Origin: Polaribacter sp. Z022
Lineage (GTDB): Bacteria; Bacteroidota; Bacteroidia; Flavobacteriales; Flavobacteriaceae
Length of the DNA stretch: 64,000 bases
Assembly: GCF_023555495.1 (NCBI RefSeq)
Contig: NZ_JALCZO010000002.1
Coordinates: 372,001 to 436,000 of the forward strand
Reading direction: 5' to 3'
This document shows positions 1 through 10,001 of this stretch, one piece after another. Below the pieces are notes generated by a model. The model worked only from the letters and a program-made list of their open reading frames with translations, was not told the origin of the DNA and searched no databases. Every line of letters starts with the position of its first letter. The stretch's first letter is position 1. The position numbers and the translations under genes are program-made.

Positions 1-1
1 A

Positions 2-1072
2 TCTTTAATAAAAATTACTCAAAATAATATAAATTTTGATGTTCAAATTTTTGTTACTGGAATGCATTTAGATGAAACATATGGATCAACTGTAAATGAA
101 ATATATAAAAGCGGTTTTAAAAATATTTATACGTATAAAAATCAGGATTCAACAGAGTTTATGGACAGAACTTTAGCAAAAACAATAACAGGTTTTTCTA
201 ATTTTATATCTGAACAAAAACCAGATTTAATTGTTGTTCATGGAGATAGGGTTGAAGCTTTAGCTGGAGCAATTGTAGGAAGCTTAAATAATATTTTAGT
301 ATCACATATTGAAGGTGGTGAAATTTCAGGAACTATTGATGAATTAATTCGTCATTCTGTTAGTAAATTATCTCATTTGCACTTAGTCTCAAATACAGAA
401 GCTAAAAAAAGATTAATTCAAATGGGAGAATTAGAAAGTTCTATTTATGTAATTGGTTCTCCAGATTTAGATTTAATGAACCCAAATTCTTTGCCATCTT
501 TAAAAAAAGTAAAAGGATATTATGAAATTCCTTTTATTGATTATGCAATTGTAATGTTTCACCCTGTAACAACTGATTATAAAAATATAAAGAAAAATGC
601 TAAAAACTTTGTAGATGTATTATTAAAATCAGAAGAAAATTTTGTTGTTATTTACCCAAATAATGATTTAGGAACTGTAGAAATATTAAAAGAGTATAAA
701 CGGTTAGAAAATAATTCAAGAATTAAAATTTATCCATCATTAAGGTTTGAATACTTTTTAAGATTATTAAAAGAAGCAAAATTTATAATAGGTAATTCAA
801 GTGCAGGTGTAAGAGAAGCACCATATTATAAAGTGCCAACAATTGATGTAGGTTCTAGACAAAATAATAGATCTCAAGCAAATTCTATTATTAATGTTTC
901 TTATAGTTCAGATGAAATTTTATTAGCAATAAAACAACTAAATTTTAAAAAACAAAAAACTATTGATATTACTGAATTTGGAAGTGGAAAAAGTGATAAA
1001 CTTTTTTTAAAATTATTAGAATCAAATTCAATTTGGAAAGTTAATTGTCAAAAACAATTTCAAGATCTTTAA
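2..1072 (+). CDS. neuC: UDP-N-acetylglucosamine 2-epimerase, hydrolysing, NeuC-like (5' truncated by window edge)
   Basis: The frame is open from the left edge; 20 codons precede the first internal ATG at 62, so the true start lies outside the window. NeuC-type enzymes hydrolyse and epimerise UDP-GlcNAc (or a UDP-diacetamido sugar) to free ManNAc-type sugar for nonulosonic acid synthesis in the cytoplasm. Numbering from the ATG at 62, family motifs are HGDRVEALA (60-68), HIEGGEISG (82-90), DELIRH (93-98) and GNSSAGVREA (244-253), the last two being the epimerase substrate-binding segments. The stop abuts the ATG of the next gene, a CMP-sugar synthetase, which supports NeuC over the WecB type. 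A sialate/legionaminate synthase (NeuB) is expected upstream, outside the window. The exact sugar cannot be told from sequence. Confidence 0.85.
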   Translation, partial: SLIKITQNNINFDVQIFVTGMHLDETYGSTVNEIYKSGFKNIYTYKNQDSTEFMDRTLAKTITGFSNFISEQKPDLIVVHGDRVEALAGAIVGSLNNILVSHIEGGEISGTIDELIRHSVSKLSHLHLVSNTEAKKRLIQMGELESSIYVIGSPDLDLMNPNSLPSLKKVKGYYEIPFIDYAIVMFHPVTTDYKNIKKNAKNFVDVLLKSEENFVVIYPNNDLGTVEILKEYKRLENNSRIKIYPSLRFEYFLRLLKEAKFIIGNSSAGVREAPYYKVPTIDVGSRQNNRSQANSIINVSYSSDEILLAIKQLNFKKQKTIDITEFGSGKSDKLFLKLLESNSIWKVNCQKQFQDL

Positions 1073-1735
1073 ATGAAAGTTTTAGCTATTATACCAGCAA
1101 GAGGAGGGTCAAAAGGAATTCCTAGGAAAAATGTGATTCCTTTTTTAGGAAAACCATTAATTCAATGGTCTATTGACGCAGCTTTAGACTCTAAGATTAT
1201 TACGGATGTTGTTGTTACATCTGATGATGATGAAATATTAGAGTTATCTAGAAAAACGTTAAATGTTAAAACTATAAAAAGACCAAAGGAGTTAGCAGAA
1301 GATGATTCTAGAACAGAACCAGTTTTAATTCATGCATTAGAAAGTATCAAGAACATAAAATATGATTATTTAGTTTTATTGCAACCAACGTCTCCATTAA
1401 GAAATGCTAATCATATTGATAAAGCATTTTATAGGTTAAAAGAATTAAATGCTAATTCTTTAATTAGTGTCTGTAATATGGAACACCATCCTTATAAATC
1501 TTTTAGAATTAATGAAAAAGGTTTTTTAGAAGGAATTATTAATAATGATTTTCCTTTTAGTCCAAGACAAGAATTACCTAAAACTGTGAGAGCAAATGGA
1601 GCTATATATATAATTAAAGTTGAAACTTTTATTGAAAAAAAAATATTACTAACAAGTGAAACTACTTTTTTTGAAATGTCTAAAGAAAATAGTTTAGATA
1701 TTGACACAATAGAAGATTTAAATTATAAAGGATGA
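1073..1735 (+). CDS. neuA: CMP-nonulosonate (acylneuraminate) cytidylyltransferase
   Basis: Activates a sialic-acid-like sugar with CTP to give the CMP-sugar donor. The N-terminus carries the nucleotide-binding signature IPARGGSKGIPRKNV (residues 7-21), followed by LLQPTSPLR near residue 101 and RANGAIYI near residue 173, all typical of the NeuA/LegF/PseF family. Length 220 is normal for the single-domain form. The ATG follows the neuC stop with no gap, and its own stop overlaps the next start (ATGA at 1732-1735), so translation is probably coupled. Whether the substrate is Neu5Ac, legionaminic or pseudaminic acid is not decided; PseF and LegF differ by few residues. Confidence 0.88.
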   Translation: MKVLAIIPARGGSKGIPRKNVIPFLGKPLIQWSIDAALDSKIITDVVVTSDDDEILELSRKTLNVKTIKRPKELAEDDSRTEPVLIHALESIKNIKYDYLVLLQPTSPLRNANHIDKAFYRLKELNANSLISVCNMEHHPYKSFRINEKGFLEGIINNDFPFSPRQELPKTVRANGAIYIIKVETFIEKKILLTSETTFFEMSKENSLDIDTIEDLNYKG

Positions 1736-3144
1736 AAATAATAATTATAGTTCCAGATGGTGTTGGTGTAAGAAATTACTTGTTTTCTAATTTTGTAAGT
1801 AACTTAATTAAAGAAAATAATGAGGTTTTTATTTATCATAAACTATCTAAATCTGCAATTGAAGAAATTAAAAATGTAAAACCAGAGATTAAAAATTTTA
1901 TAGAAATACCACATTTTATAGAAAAACCAAAAGTTAGAATTGTTAGAGAAAGTTTAGCATATGCAAGACTGTTAAGAAATAAAGAAAAGCTAAATAATAA
2001 AACTATAATGAAGTTTTGGAATCCTAATAAAAAAGGGATTAAAAAGAAAATTTTATATTTTTTAGCTGAACTTTTAGGTTATTTTTTATCAAAATCAAAA
2101 AAACTTATAAAAATCTATGATAAAATATATGAAAAAGAAATACAAAGTAGTAACCAATCAAACTTAATAAATAAGAAGCTTTTAGATATTAAACCAGATT
2201 TTATTTTAAACCTTCATCAAAGAGCTCCAATTGCATCACTAATTGTAGAATCTGCAAAAAAAATAAATATTAATACAGGAACTGTTATATTTTCTTGGGA
2301 TAATGTTCCAAAAGCGAGATTAGTTTCAAGATATAATTATTATTTTGTTTGGTCTGAATTAATGAAAAATGAACTGTTAGAATTATATCCTGAAATTATA
2401 GAAAAACAAATAAAAGTTACAGGTACCCCACAGTTTGAATTTTATTATGAAAGCAATTATCTTTTAGATAAAAAAATATTTTTTAGTAAATATGGTCTTG
2501 ATATTAGAAAAAGAACGATTTGTTATTCAGGAAATGATAGTTCATCACCATATGAAGCAAATTATTTAAAAGATATTTGTGAATCTATTTCTCAAATTAA
2601 AGAGGAAGATAGACCTCAAATTATTTTTAGAAGGTGTCCTGTTGATAAATCTGATAGATTTGATAAAGTATTAGAAAACTATAAAGGTCTTATTTATTCT
2701 ATTGATCCAGATTGGAGAATTGAGAAAGAGCAAGAAGATTCTTTTGCTTCTATTTACCCAACACTTAACGATAATAAAATATTAATAAATACAGTTCAAT
2801 ATTCTGATGTAGTTATAAATTTAGGTAGCACTATGGCCCATGATTTTGCAGTTTTTGATAAACCATGTTTATATTTAAATTACAATCCTGTTAAAAATTC
2901 AAAATATAAAGTTGAAGATATATATAAATTTCAACACTTTAGAAGTATGGAAAATATAGAAGCTGTTGGATGGATAAATAATAAAGAAGAAATAATAAAA
3001 AAAGTTATTAAGGCAATAGAGACGCCAGATAAAGTAGGTAGAGATAGAAAAAAATGGTTACAAAGAATTATATTTCACCCTCTACATAATAATTCTATTG
3101 AATTATCTAAGACAATTTTAGAAGAATTAAAAAATATTAATTAA
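1732..3144 (+). CDS. Surface carbohydrate biosynthesis protein, GT-B-like
   Basis: 470 residues with no membrane segment that I can see. The sequence resembles 'surface carbohydrate biosynthesis' proteins that sit in polysaccharide clusters: a central stretch with SWDNVPKARLV (about 190-200), YYFVWSELM, then VTGTPQFEFY (about 232-241), and a late segment YSDVVINLGSTMAHDFAVF (about 360-378), which matches the nucleotide-sugar-binding half of GT-B folds and CDP-glycerol transferase-like proteins. It lies directly after neuA with a 4-bp overlap and one base overlaps the next gene. A role in moving the CMP-activated or another sugar is plausible but inferred from position only; I cannot assign a donor. 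Confidence 0.55.
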   Translation: MKIIIIVPDGVGVRNYLFSNFVSNLIKENNEVFIYHKLSKSAIEEIKNVKPEIKNFIEIPHFIEKPKVRIVRESLAYARLLRNKEKLNNKTIMKFWNPNKKGIKKKILYFLAELLGYFLSKSKKLIKIYDKIYEKEIQSSNQSNLINKKLLDIKPDFILNLHQRAPIASLIVESAKKININTGTVIFSWDNVPKARLVSRYNYYFVWSELMKNELLELYPEIIEKQIKVTGTPQFEFYYESNYLLDKKIFFSKYGLDIRKRTICYSGNDSSSPYEANYLKDICESISQIKEEDRPQIIFRRCPVDKSDRFDKVLENYKGLIYSIDPDWRIEKEQEDSFASIYPTLNDNKILINTVQYSDVVINLGSTMAHDFAVFDKPCLYLNYNPVKNSKYKVEDIYKFQHFRSMENIEAVGWINNKEEIIKKVIKAIETPDKVGRDRKKWLQRIIFHPLHNNSIELSKTILEELKNIN

Positions 3145-4286
3145 TGCATATTTGTTACATAACAGCAGAGTATCCAATTTTAAACCTAAGTCATGGAGGT
3201 ATAGGCACTTTTGTTAGGAATTTAGGGTATGAACTTGTAAAAAAAAATCACAAGGTTACAGTTATAAGAATTAGCAAAGTTCAAGAATATGATTTAATTA
3301 TAGATGAAGGAATTGAAGTTTATATTCTGCCTCAAAGTAAACTACCTTTATCTTTTATTTTTAATTCTAGAATAATAAATAAAACAATTAAAAAAATTAA
3401 TTCCAAAAATACAATTGATGTAATTGAAACTTCAGAATTAGGTTTAGCTTTTATTAATAAATTAAAAGGAATCAAATATATAATTAGGATGCATGGTGGG
3501 CATCATTATTTTTCACTTGCAGAAAAAAGAAAATTAGAATGGAGAAAAGTATGGCAGGAAAAAAAATCTTTTTTTAAATCAGACCATATTATAGCAGTTT
3601 CTAGTTATGTAGGCGAAACTACTAGAGAGTTACTTAAATTAGGTGAAAGGGAAATTAAAGTTATCTATAATCCAATTGATGTAAGTAGGTTTTATCAATC
3701 GGATTATAATAAAATTGAAAAGTATAGTATTTTTTTTGCTGGTACATTAATAGAAAAAAAAGGTATAAGACAATTAATAGAATCGTTAAAATATTTAGTA
3801 GATGAGTTTCCAAAGGTAAAGTTAAAAATTGCAGGACGAGATTCTACATTACCGGGCACAAATACTCCTTATAGGCCAATTTTAGAATCTAGTATAACAA
3901 AAAAAATAGAATCTCATATAGAGTTTTTAGGTGTTTTACCTAATTTTGAATTACCAATTTATATCGAGTCTTCTAATGTCTGTTGTTATCCAAGTCATAT
4001 GGAGGCTATGCCATTGGCATGGTTAGAAGTTTTAGCAATGGGTAAAATTTTTATAGGTAGTGAAACTGGACCAGGAAAAGAAGTTGTTAAAGATAAAATT
4101 ACAGGTTTGTTATGTAACCCTTATGAGCCTAAATCTATTGCAGAAAAAATAAAATGGGTTTTTAATAATGCTAAATTGTCAAATGATATTGGGATAAAAG
4201 CAAGAAAAGATGCTCAAAAAAGATTTAATATTAAATTCTTAGTTGAAGAAAATATTCTCTATTATCAAAAAATTATATCAAATTAA
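3144..4286 (+). CDS. Glycosyltransferase family 4
   Basis: A GT-B retaining glycosyltransferase of 380 residues. The N-terminal acceptor half starts with the GT4 glycine-rich turn GGIGTFVRNLGYEL (residues 18-31). The C-terminal donor half has FFAGTLIEKKGIRQLIESL (about 198-216) and the nucleotide-sugar-binding E-x7-E element HMEAMPLAWLEVLAMG near residue 285, followed by SETGPGKEVV. The start overlaps the previous stop by one base (TAATG). It is one of five GT4 enzymes here and probably adds one sugar of the repeat unit on the cytoplasmic face. Donor and linkage are unknown. A 69-bp AT-rich gap follows, the only real break in the cluster, and may hold an internal promoter. Confidence 0.85.
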   Translation: MHICYITAEYPILNLSHGGIGTFVRNLGYELVKKNHKVTVIRISKVQEYDLIIDEGIEVYILPQSKLPLSFIFNSRIINKTIKKINSKNTIDVIETSELGLAFINKLKGIKYIIRMHGGHHYFSLAEKRKLEWRKVWQEKKSFFKSDHIIAVSSYVGETTRELLKLGEREIKVIYNPIDVSRFYQSDYNKIEKYSIFFAGTLIEKKGIRQLIESLKYLVDEFPKVKLKIAGRDSTLPGTNTPYRPILESSITKKIESHIEFLGVLPNFELPIYIESSNVCCYPSHMEAMPLAWLEVLAMGKIFIGSETGPGKEVVKDKITGLLCNPYEPKSIAEKIKWVFNNAKLSNDIGIKARKDAQKRFNIKFLVEENILYYQKIISN

Positions 4287-4355
4287 TAAATATTTAATTA
4301 GAACTATTATAATTATTTTTTAATTATAGATTAGAATTAGATAAGTAAATTTATT

Positions 4356-5465
4356 ATGAAGAAAGAAAAAAATACAATAATTATTGCTATGTCCCCTTTC
4401 GGTAATTCAATTTCTGATTATTATAACTTCTTAGCAGATGAATTTATTAAAAATAATTTTAAAATAATATTTATATTTGATGGTGGAACACCAGAATTAA
4501 TTGAATGTTATCAATTGAAATCGGTTAAAAAAAATGTTCTATTCTGGCCTTCAGTTAGACCAACTAAATATAAAGATTTTTTATTTTTATTTAAACTGAT
4601 AAAAAGAGAAAGACCAATAATGTGTATTTCAAATTTCGGTTCTACTAATATTATTTCTTTAGTAAGTTATCTGTTAGGTGTTAAAACTCGTGTAAACTAT
4701 GTCCATACAACCTCAAAACAATTGTATATTGATTCAAAAATAGGTTTTTATAAAAAAATATTTTTAAAGTATAGGAAAAAGTTAGTTTATGGTATAAATA
4801 CTCACCTTTTTACAAATTCAATTGGAACTAAAAAAGATACATCTAAATTTTATAACATTCGCAGAAAAAAAATAAATATACTTCCATTATTACTTAAACC
4901 TAGTACTATACCATATAAAAGAAAAGAAGAAAGAGAATATTGTATTAGTATTGTTGGACGTTTAAATTTATCTAAAGGACATAAAGCTTTATTTTTTTTA
5001 TTTAAAAAATGTCTTGTTCAGTATCCAAACTTAAAATTAAAAATTATAGGAGGTGGTTCTTTAAAACAAGAACTTATTGATTTAGCAAAATTTTTAAAAA
5101 TTTATAACAATATTATATTTGTAGGAAAAGTTCCTCATAAAAAAATAGGAGAAGTTTTTTCAAATTCATTGATAAATATATCTTCTAGTATAGAAGAGGC
5201 TTATGGTTTAGTAAATATTGAGGCTTTAAGAGAAGGAACTCCATTAATTTGCACAATTACAGCAGGAAGTTTAGATATTTTAAAACCTAAATATAATGGT
5301 CTATTTATAAGTCATAATGATGAAGATTCTTTAACAAATACAGTTATGTTAATATTAAATAATTGGGAACTTTATTCAAAAAATGCCCTACACACTTTTG
5401 AGAATTGTTATTCTATTAATAATATTAATAAGCATACTCAAATAATTAGTAATTGTTTTAATTAA
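4356..5465 (+). CDS. Glycosyltransferase family 4
   Basis: 369 residues of GT-B type. The C-terminal half shows SIVGRLNLSKGHKALFFLF (about 198-216), KLKIIGGGSLKQEL (about 227-240), and the donor-site element SSIEEAYGLVNIEALREG near 275-292, followed by TPLICTITAGSLDIL. These are the standard GT4 landmarks. The gene starts with ATG after a 69-bp AT-rich spacer and is followed 19 bp later by another glycosyltransferase, so it may open a second transcription unit within the cluster. Sugar donor and acceptor cannot be told. Confidence 0.83.
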   Translation: MKKEKNTIIIAMSPFGNSISDYYNFLADEFIKNNFKIIFIFDGGTPELIECYQLKSVKKNVLFWPSVRPTKYKDFLFLFKLIKRERPIMCISNFGSTNIISLVSYLLGVKTRVNYVHTTSKQLYIDSKIGFYKKIFLKYRKKLVYGINTHLFTNSIGTKKDTSKFYNIRRKKINILPLLLKPSTIPYKRKEEREYCISIVGRLNLSKGHKALFFLFKKCLVQYPNLKLKIIGGGSLKQELIDLAKFLKIYNNIIFVGKVPHKKIGEVFSNSLINISSSIEEAYGLVNIEALREGTPLICTITAGSLDILKPKYNGLFISHNDEDSLTNTVMLILNNWELYSKNALHTFENCYSINNINKHTQIISNCFN

Positions 5466-5484
5466 TATTCTAGAATAAAAAAAA

Positions 5485-6609
5485 ATGAAGTTTGGAATAA
5501 TTACACATGCAGTCCATAAAATAAAAGAAAAACAAATCTATTCTTACGAACCTTATGTTCGTGAAATGAATTTATGGGCTAAATATGTTGATGAAATAGT
5601 AATAGTAGCACCAATTTCAAATAATAATATAGAAAATATTGAAAAAGCATACAATCATTCTAATTTAAGAATTTTTGAAATATCAAATTTTAATATTACA
5701 TCTATAAAAAATATAATTAAGACTCTGCTAGTAATTCCCAAAATATGTTTTTCAATTTTAAAAATTATGAAAGATGTCGATCATATTCATATACGTTGTC
5801 CTGGTAATATTGGTTTATTGGGTTGCTTTATACAGGTATTATTTCCTTCTAAGCCTAAAACGGTTAAATATGCAGGTAATTGGGATCCAAATAGTAGACA
5901 ACCATTGAGTTATAGAATACAAAAATGGATCTTATCAAATACATTTTTAACAAGAAATTGTAAAGTATTAGTTTATGGTCATTGGAAAAATCAATCTCAA
6001 AATATTATCCCTTTTTTTACTGCTTCGTATAAAAAAAATGAGATTGAAGTTGTGAGAAAAAAGACTTTTTCTTCTAGAATTATATTTATGTTTGTTGGTG
6101 CTTTTTCAAAAGGAAAACAACCTTTTTTAAGTGTGAAAGTTGTAGAAAATTTATATTTAAAGGGGGTTAATGTTCATTTAAAAATGTTTGGTGAAGGAGA
6201 AGAATTTTTAAAAATAAAGGAATATATCAGTAATAATTCTTTAGAAAAAATAATTACACTATATGGAAATCAACCTAAAAATGAAGTGAAACATGCCTAT
6301 AAAACCTCTCATTTCTTATTGTTTATCTCTCAGTCTGAAGGATGGCCTAAAGTTGTTGCTGAAGCTATGTTTTGGAGGTGTCTTCCAATTTCTTCTAATG
6401 TTTCTTGTGTTAACTCAATGTTAGATTATAATAATAGAGGAAGTGTTCTTAAAGCAGATATTACCGTAAATGAAGTAACATCAGAAGTTATTAATTATTT
6501 AGAAAATGAAAATAAATATCAAGAAAAAGTGTTAAATGCATTTAAATGGTCTCAAAGTTATACTTTAGACAAGTTTGAAACTGAAATTAAAAATCTATTA
6601 AGAAATTGA
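5485..6609 (+). CDS. Glycosyltransferase (GT4-like)
   Basis: 374 residues. The N-terminal half is divergent, with HIRCPGNIGLLGCFIQ near 100 and an unusual KYAGNWDPNSRQPLSYRIQ segment near 128-146. The C-terminal half is recognisable GT4: IFMFVGAFSKGKQPFLSVK (about 200-218), HLKMFGEGEEFLKI, and SQSEGWPKVVAEAMFWRCLPI near 280-300, in which the E-x7-E donor motif is present. The stop overlaps the TTG start of the next gene. Likely transfers one residue of the repeat unit; specificity unknown. Confidence 0.78.
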   Translation: MKFGIITHAVHKIKEKQIYSYEPYVREMNLWAKYVDEIVIVAPISNNNIENIEKAYNHSNLRIFEISNFNITSIKNIIKTLLVIPKICFSILKIMKDVDHIHIRCPGNIGLLGCFIQVLFPSKPKTVKYAGNWDPNSRQPLSYRIQKWILSNTFLTRNCKVLVYGHWKNQSQNIIPFFTASYKKNEIEVVRKKTFSSRIIFMFVGAFSKGKQPFLSVKVVENLYLKGVNVHLKMFGEGEEFLKIKEYISNNSLEKIITLYGNQPKNEVKHAYKTSHFLLFISQSEGWPKVVAEAMFWRCLPISSNVSCVNSMLDYNNRGSVLKADITVNEVTSEVINYLENENKYQEKVLNAFKWSQSYTLDKFETEIKNLLRN

Positions 6610-7676
6610 GTAAATTAAAAGTCATACAAATTACAGATTCTTTAAATGTTGGAGGGACTGAAGTATTGGCGGTTAATATAGCTAATACTTTTTTAGAATA
6701 TAGTATAGATTCTCATTTATGTAGTACTCGAGAACAAGGTTTTTTAAAAAGTTTTTTAAATAAAAAAGTCAATTACTTGTTTTTAAATAAAAAATCGATT
6801 TTTGATATAAAAGCTTTGTTAAAACTTTGTAGATATATAAAATTGAATAAAATTAATATAATTCATGCGCATTCTACATCTTTGTTTTTTTCTTGTTGTT
6901 TAAAATTTTTGTTACCAAATGTAAAATTATTTTGGCATAATCATACAGGGGCAAATTATTTTTTAAAAGGGAAAAGGTTAAGAATAATTAAATTCCTTTC
7001 ACTATTTGTAGATGGAATTATAAATGTCAATGAAGAATTAAATACATGGAGTAAAGCTAAATTAAAACATAAAAATACTATTAAGTTAAATAACTTTCCT
7101 GTATTTAAAAATTTAGAAAAAATAACTAAGCTATCAGGTGAAGATAATAAGCGAATAATTTGCTTAGCAGCTTTAAGGCCAGAGAAAGATCATTTAATGT
7201 TATTAAATGCTTTTAAAATAATACATGAAAAACATAAAGACTGGACACTACATTTGGTTGGTAAAGATTATAATAATGAGTATTCAAATAAAATTAAAAG
7301 TTTTATCAAAACAAAAAAATTACAAAAGTCTATTTTTCTATATGGGATGTGTTCAGATATTAAAAATATTTTACAACAAGTTGAAATAGGAGTATTATCT
7401 TCTAAAAATGAAGGTTTACCTATTTCTTTATTAGAATACGGTTTAGCAAATTTACCAGTTTTAACAACAAATGTAGGTGAATGTAAAAAAGTAATCAATC
7501 ATGATAAAGCAACTGTAATTCCTAAAAGAAGTGATATTTTTGCATTAGCTTTGTTAGATATAATTGAAAATGACTTTTTAAAATTTGAAATTTCTAAGGC
7601 TTTAAATGATAATATTAATTTAATATTTTCTAAAGAAAATTTTATTTCTGATTTAAAAAAAATGTATAAAAACTAA
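6606..7676 (+). CDS. Glycosyltransferase family 4 (TTG start)
   Basis: 356 residues. It begins at a TTG whose last bases overlap the upstream TGA (TTGA at 6606-6609); no ATG is available before the conserved N-terminal strand KVIQITDSLNVGGTEVLAVN (residues 5-24), which must be kept because it holds the GT4 glycine turn. The donor half has ICLAALRPEKDHLMLLNAF near 180-198 and SKNEGLPISLLEYGLANLPV near 258-277, then TTNVGECKKVI. The tight overlap argues for translational coupling. Donor unknown. Confidence 0.83.
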   Translation: MSKLKVIQITDSLNVGGTEVLAVNIANTFLEYSIDSHLCSTREQGFLKSFLNKKVNYLFLNKKSIFDIKALLKLCRYIKLNKINIIHAHSTSLFFSCCLKFLLPNVKLFWHNHTGANYFLKGKRLRIIKFLSLFVDGIINVNEELNTWSKAKLKHKNTIKLNNFPVFKNLEKITKLSGEDNKRIICLAALRPEKDHLMLLNAFKIIHEKHKDWTLHLVGKDYNNEYSNKIKSFIKTKKLQKSIFLYGMCSDIKNILQQVEIGVLSSKNEGLPISLLEYGLANLPVLTTNVGECKKVINHDKATVIPKRSDIFALALLDIIENDFLKFEISKALNDNINLIFSKENFISDLKKMYKN

Positions 7677-9004
7677 TGATAGAAAAAATATTAAATAATA
7701 GATTTTTGATTATTGGTATTCACATAGCTTTAGGCTTTCTTGTTACTGTTTTACCAATTGCTAAAATATATTCTTTACTTTTTTTTATTGTAGGTGTATT
7801 AATTATTTATAAATCAAAAAATAAAAACGAAGAAGCTTTTTATTTAGCTTCTTACCTGGTTGGTACAGAGGTTTTCATGAGGATGTCAAATGCAGCAATA
7901 CTATATGAAACAGGTAAGTATGGTTTAATATTGTTTATTTTAATGGGGCTCTTTTTAGGCCCTGTGAGACAAAAATCAACAGTTTCTTTTTTAGTATATA
8001 TATTATTTTTATTGATAGGTATAGTTTTTACTCAGGTTCCTATGGGGGAGTCAATTAGAAAAGCAATTGTATTTAATTTAAGCGGACCATTAACACTTGG
8101 TGTTTTTGCTTTTTATTGTTACAACCGCACAATATCTATAACACAATTAAAAGAACTTCTGTTTTTTTGCTTATTACCAATGTTTTCTATGATAAGTTAT
8201 ATTTATTTTAGAACTCCTAATTTAGAAGAATTAGTATTTAATGCTCAATCTAATTTTGATACTTCTGGAGGTTTTGGACCTAATCAAGTTGCAACTATGC
8301 TTGGTTTTGGAGTGTTTATTTTGGGGGTATTTCTTTTTGTTAGAGTAAAAATTTCAGTATATATTTTTTTAGATGGAATATTTTTGGCATACTTTATTTA
8401 TAGAGGTTTGCTAACTTTTTCTAGAGGAGGGATGATTACAGCAGCTATTGGTTTTGCTTCTTTTGCTTTTTTTATGTTCTTATTTAATAGAGTTACTCTT
8501 GTAAAAATTTCTAAATACATTTTTATAACTATAATTTTATTTTTTGGTATTTGGCTCTACACTTCAAATGTTACAGGAGGAATGATAGACAATAGGTATG
8601 CTAATAAAAATTCATCAGGAGTAGCTAAAAAAGATATATCAGCAGGTAGAACTAAGATTATTGATTCGCAATTAAATAGTTTTTATGAATCTCCAATTTT
8701 TGGAATTGGTGTTGGAAATGGTAAATATAAAAGATTAGAAAGTGGAAAAAAGATAACAGCTGCCTCACATAATGAAGTTAGTAGATTAATTGAAGAACAT
8801 GGACTGTTAGGAGTTATATCATTATTAATATTATTAATAATGCCTATTAGAAATATTTATTTTGGAAATAATTATCAACGGGCATTTTTAAGTGCATTCT
8901 ACATATTTTGGTTTTTAACAATTAACCACTCTGCAATGAGAATTGCTTTTCCAGCATTTGTTTACGGTTTAAGTTTAATTAGAATTGTTCCAGATGAAGA
9001 GTAA
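7676..9004 (+). CDS. O-antigen polymerase/ligase-like (Wzy-type) membrane protein
   Basis: 442 residues, strongly hydrophobic with roughly ten to twelve membrane segments and one larger periplasmic loop (about residues 295-350, containing DISAGRTKIIDSQL and FGIGVGNGKY). This is the layout of the O-antigen ligase/Wzy superfamily, whose large loop carries catalytic Arg and His residues; an Arg in AGRTKI and a His in AASHNEVSRLIEEHG (about 362-376) fit that pattern. It would polymerise undecaprenol-linked repeat units or ligate the glycan to lipid A core. Polymerase and ligase cannot be separated by sequence alone; position among glycosyltransferases favours Wzy. It overlaps the previous gene by one base. 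Confidence 0.75.
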   Translation: MIEKILNNRFLIIGIHIALGFLVTVLPIAKIYSLLFFIVGVLIIYKSKNKNEEAFYLASYLVGTEVFMRMSNAAILYETGKYGLILFILMGLFLGPVRQKSTVSFLVYILFLLIGIVFTQVPMGESIRKAIVFNLSGPLTLGVFAFYCYNRTISITQLKELLFFCLLPMFSMISYIYFRTPNLEELVFNAQSNFDTSGGFGPNQVATMLGFGVFILGVFLFVRVKISVYIFLDGIFLAYFIYRGLLTFSRGGMITAAIGFASFAFFMFLFNRVTLVKISKYIFITIILFFGIWLYTSNVTGGMIDNRYANKNSSGVAKKDISAGRTKIIDSQLNSFYESPIFGIGVGNGKYKRLESGKKITAASHNEVSRLIEEHGLLGVISLLILLIMPIRNIYFGNNYQRAFLSAFYIFWFLTINHSAMRIAFPAFVYGLSLIRIVPDEE

Positions 9005-10001
9005 CAGAATTCTTTATATAGGTAATAATTTAACAAAAAAGACAAAGTATAATTCTACAATTATAGTTTTATCTTCTTTATTAAAAAATGAAGGTTATAA
9101 TGTAAAAGTATCATCTGATAAAATTAATAAAATTCTTAGGTTACTTGATATGTGTTTTTCGGTTTTTAGATTTAAATCGGACTATATTTTAATAGATACT
9201 TTTAGTACTGTAAATTTTTATTATGCTTTTGTTATATCTCAATTAGCTAGATTATTAAATGTAAAATATATTCCAATTTTACATGGTGGAAATTTACCTA
9301 ATAGATTAAAAAAAAATAAAAAATTAAGTAATTTAATTTTTAATAATTCTTACAAAAACATTGCTCCTTCAAATTATTTAAAAACAGCTTTTGAATTTGA
9401 AGGATATTCTACTGAATTTATTCCAAATATTTTAGAAATAGATAATTATCAATTTAAAAAGAGAGAAATATTAAAACCAAAATTATTTTGGGTTAGAGCT
9501 TTTAAAGAAATTTATAATCCTACAATGGCAATAAATGTTCTGTTTGAACTTAAAAAAACACACCCAAATGCAACTTTATGTATGGTTGGTCCATTTGTAG
9601 ACAATTCTTATAATGATGCATTAAAATTGGTGTCAGAATTAAAACTTGATGATTCAGTAGAATTTACAAATGTTTTATTAAAAGAAGATTGGCATAAAAA
9701 ATCTGAAGATTTTGATATCTTTATCAATACAACAAATTTTGACAATACTCCTGTAAGTGTAATGGAAGCAATGGCTTTAGGACTACCAATAGTTACAACT
9801 AATGTAGGTGGAATTCCTTTTTTAATAGAAGATAGAGTTGATGGATTATTAGTAACAAAATCAAATTCTGATGAAATGAAAAACGCAATTATTTCGTTAC
9901 TAGAAAATGAGTATCCACATTTATCAATTAATGCAAGAGAAAAAGTAGAACAATTTAGTTGGGAAAAAAATAGAAGTAAATGGTTTGAAATTCTTAAATA
10001 A
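8994..10001 (+). CDS. Glycosyltransferase family 4
   Basis: 335 residues using the ATG at 8994. An in-frame TTG at 8985 would add three residues, but ATG is preferred because it starts right before the conserved N-terminal strand (NRILYIGNNLTKKTKYNST) and gives the usual small overlap of 11 bp with the preceding membrane gene. The donor half includes KPKLFWVRAFKEIYNPTMAI, ATLCMVGPFVDN and NTTNFDNTPVSVMEAMALG, followed by PIVTTNVGGIPFLI, all standard GT4 features. Probably one step of repeat-unit assembly; specificity unknown. Confidence 0.85.
   Translation: MKSNRILYIGNNLTKKTKYNSTIIVLSSLLKNEGYNVKVSSDKINKILRLLDMCFSVFRFKSDYILIDTFSTVNFYYAFVISQLARLLNVKYIPILHGGNLPNRLKKNKKLSNLIFNNSYKNIAPSNYLKTAFEFEGYSTEFIPNILEIDNYQFKKREILKPKLFWVRAFKEIYNPTMAINVLFELKKTHPNATLCMVGPFVDNSYNDALKLVSELKLDDSVEFTNVLLKEDWHKKSEDFDIFINTTNFDNTPVSVMEAMALGLPIVTTNVGGIPFLIEDRVDGLLVTKSNSDEMKNAIISLLENEYPHLSINAREKVEQFSWEKNRSKWFEILK

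Noticed and set aside
4287..4355. Terminator in the glycan cluster
   Set aside because: TATAATTA/TAATTATA is only an AT stem without a clean T run; too weak to call.
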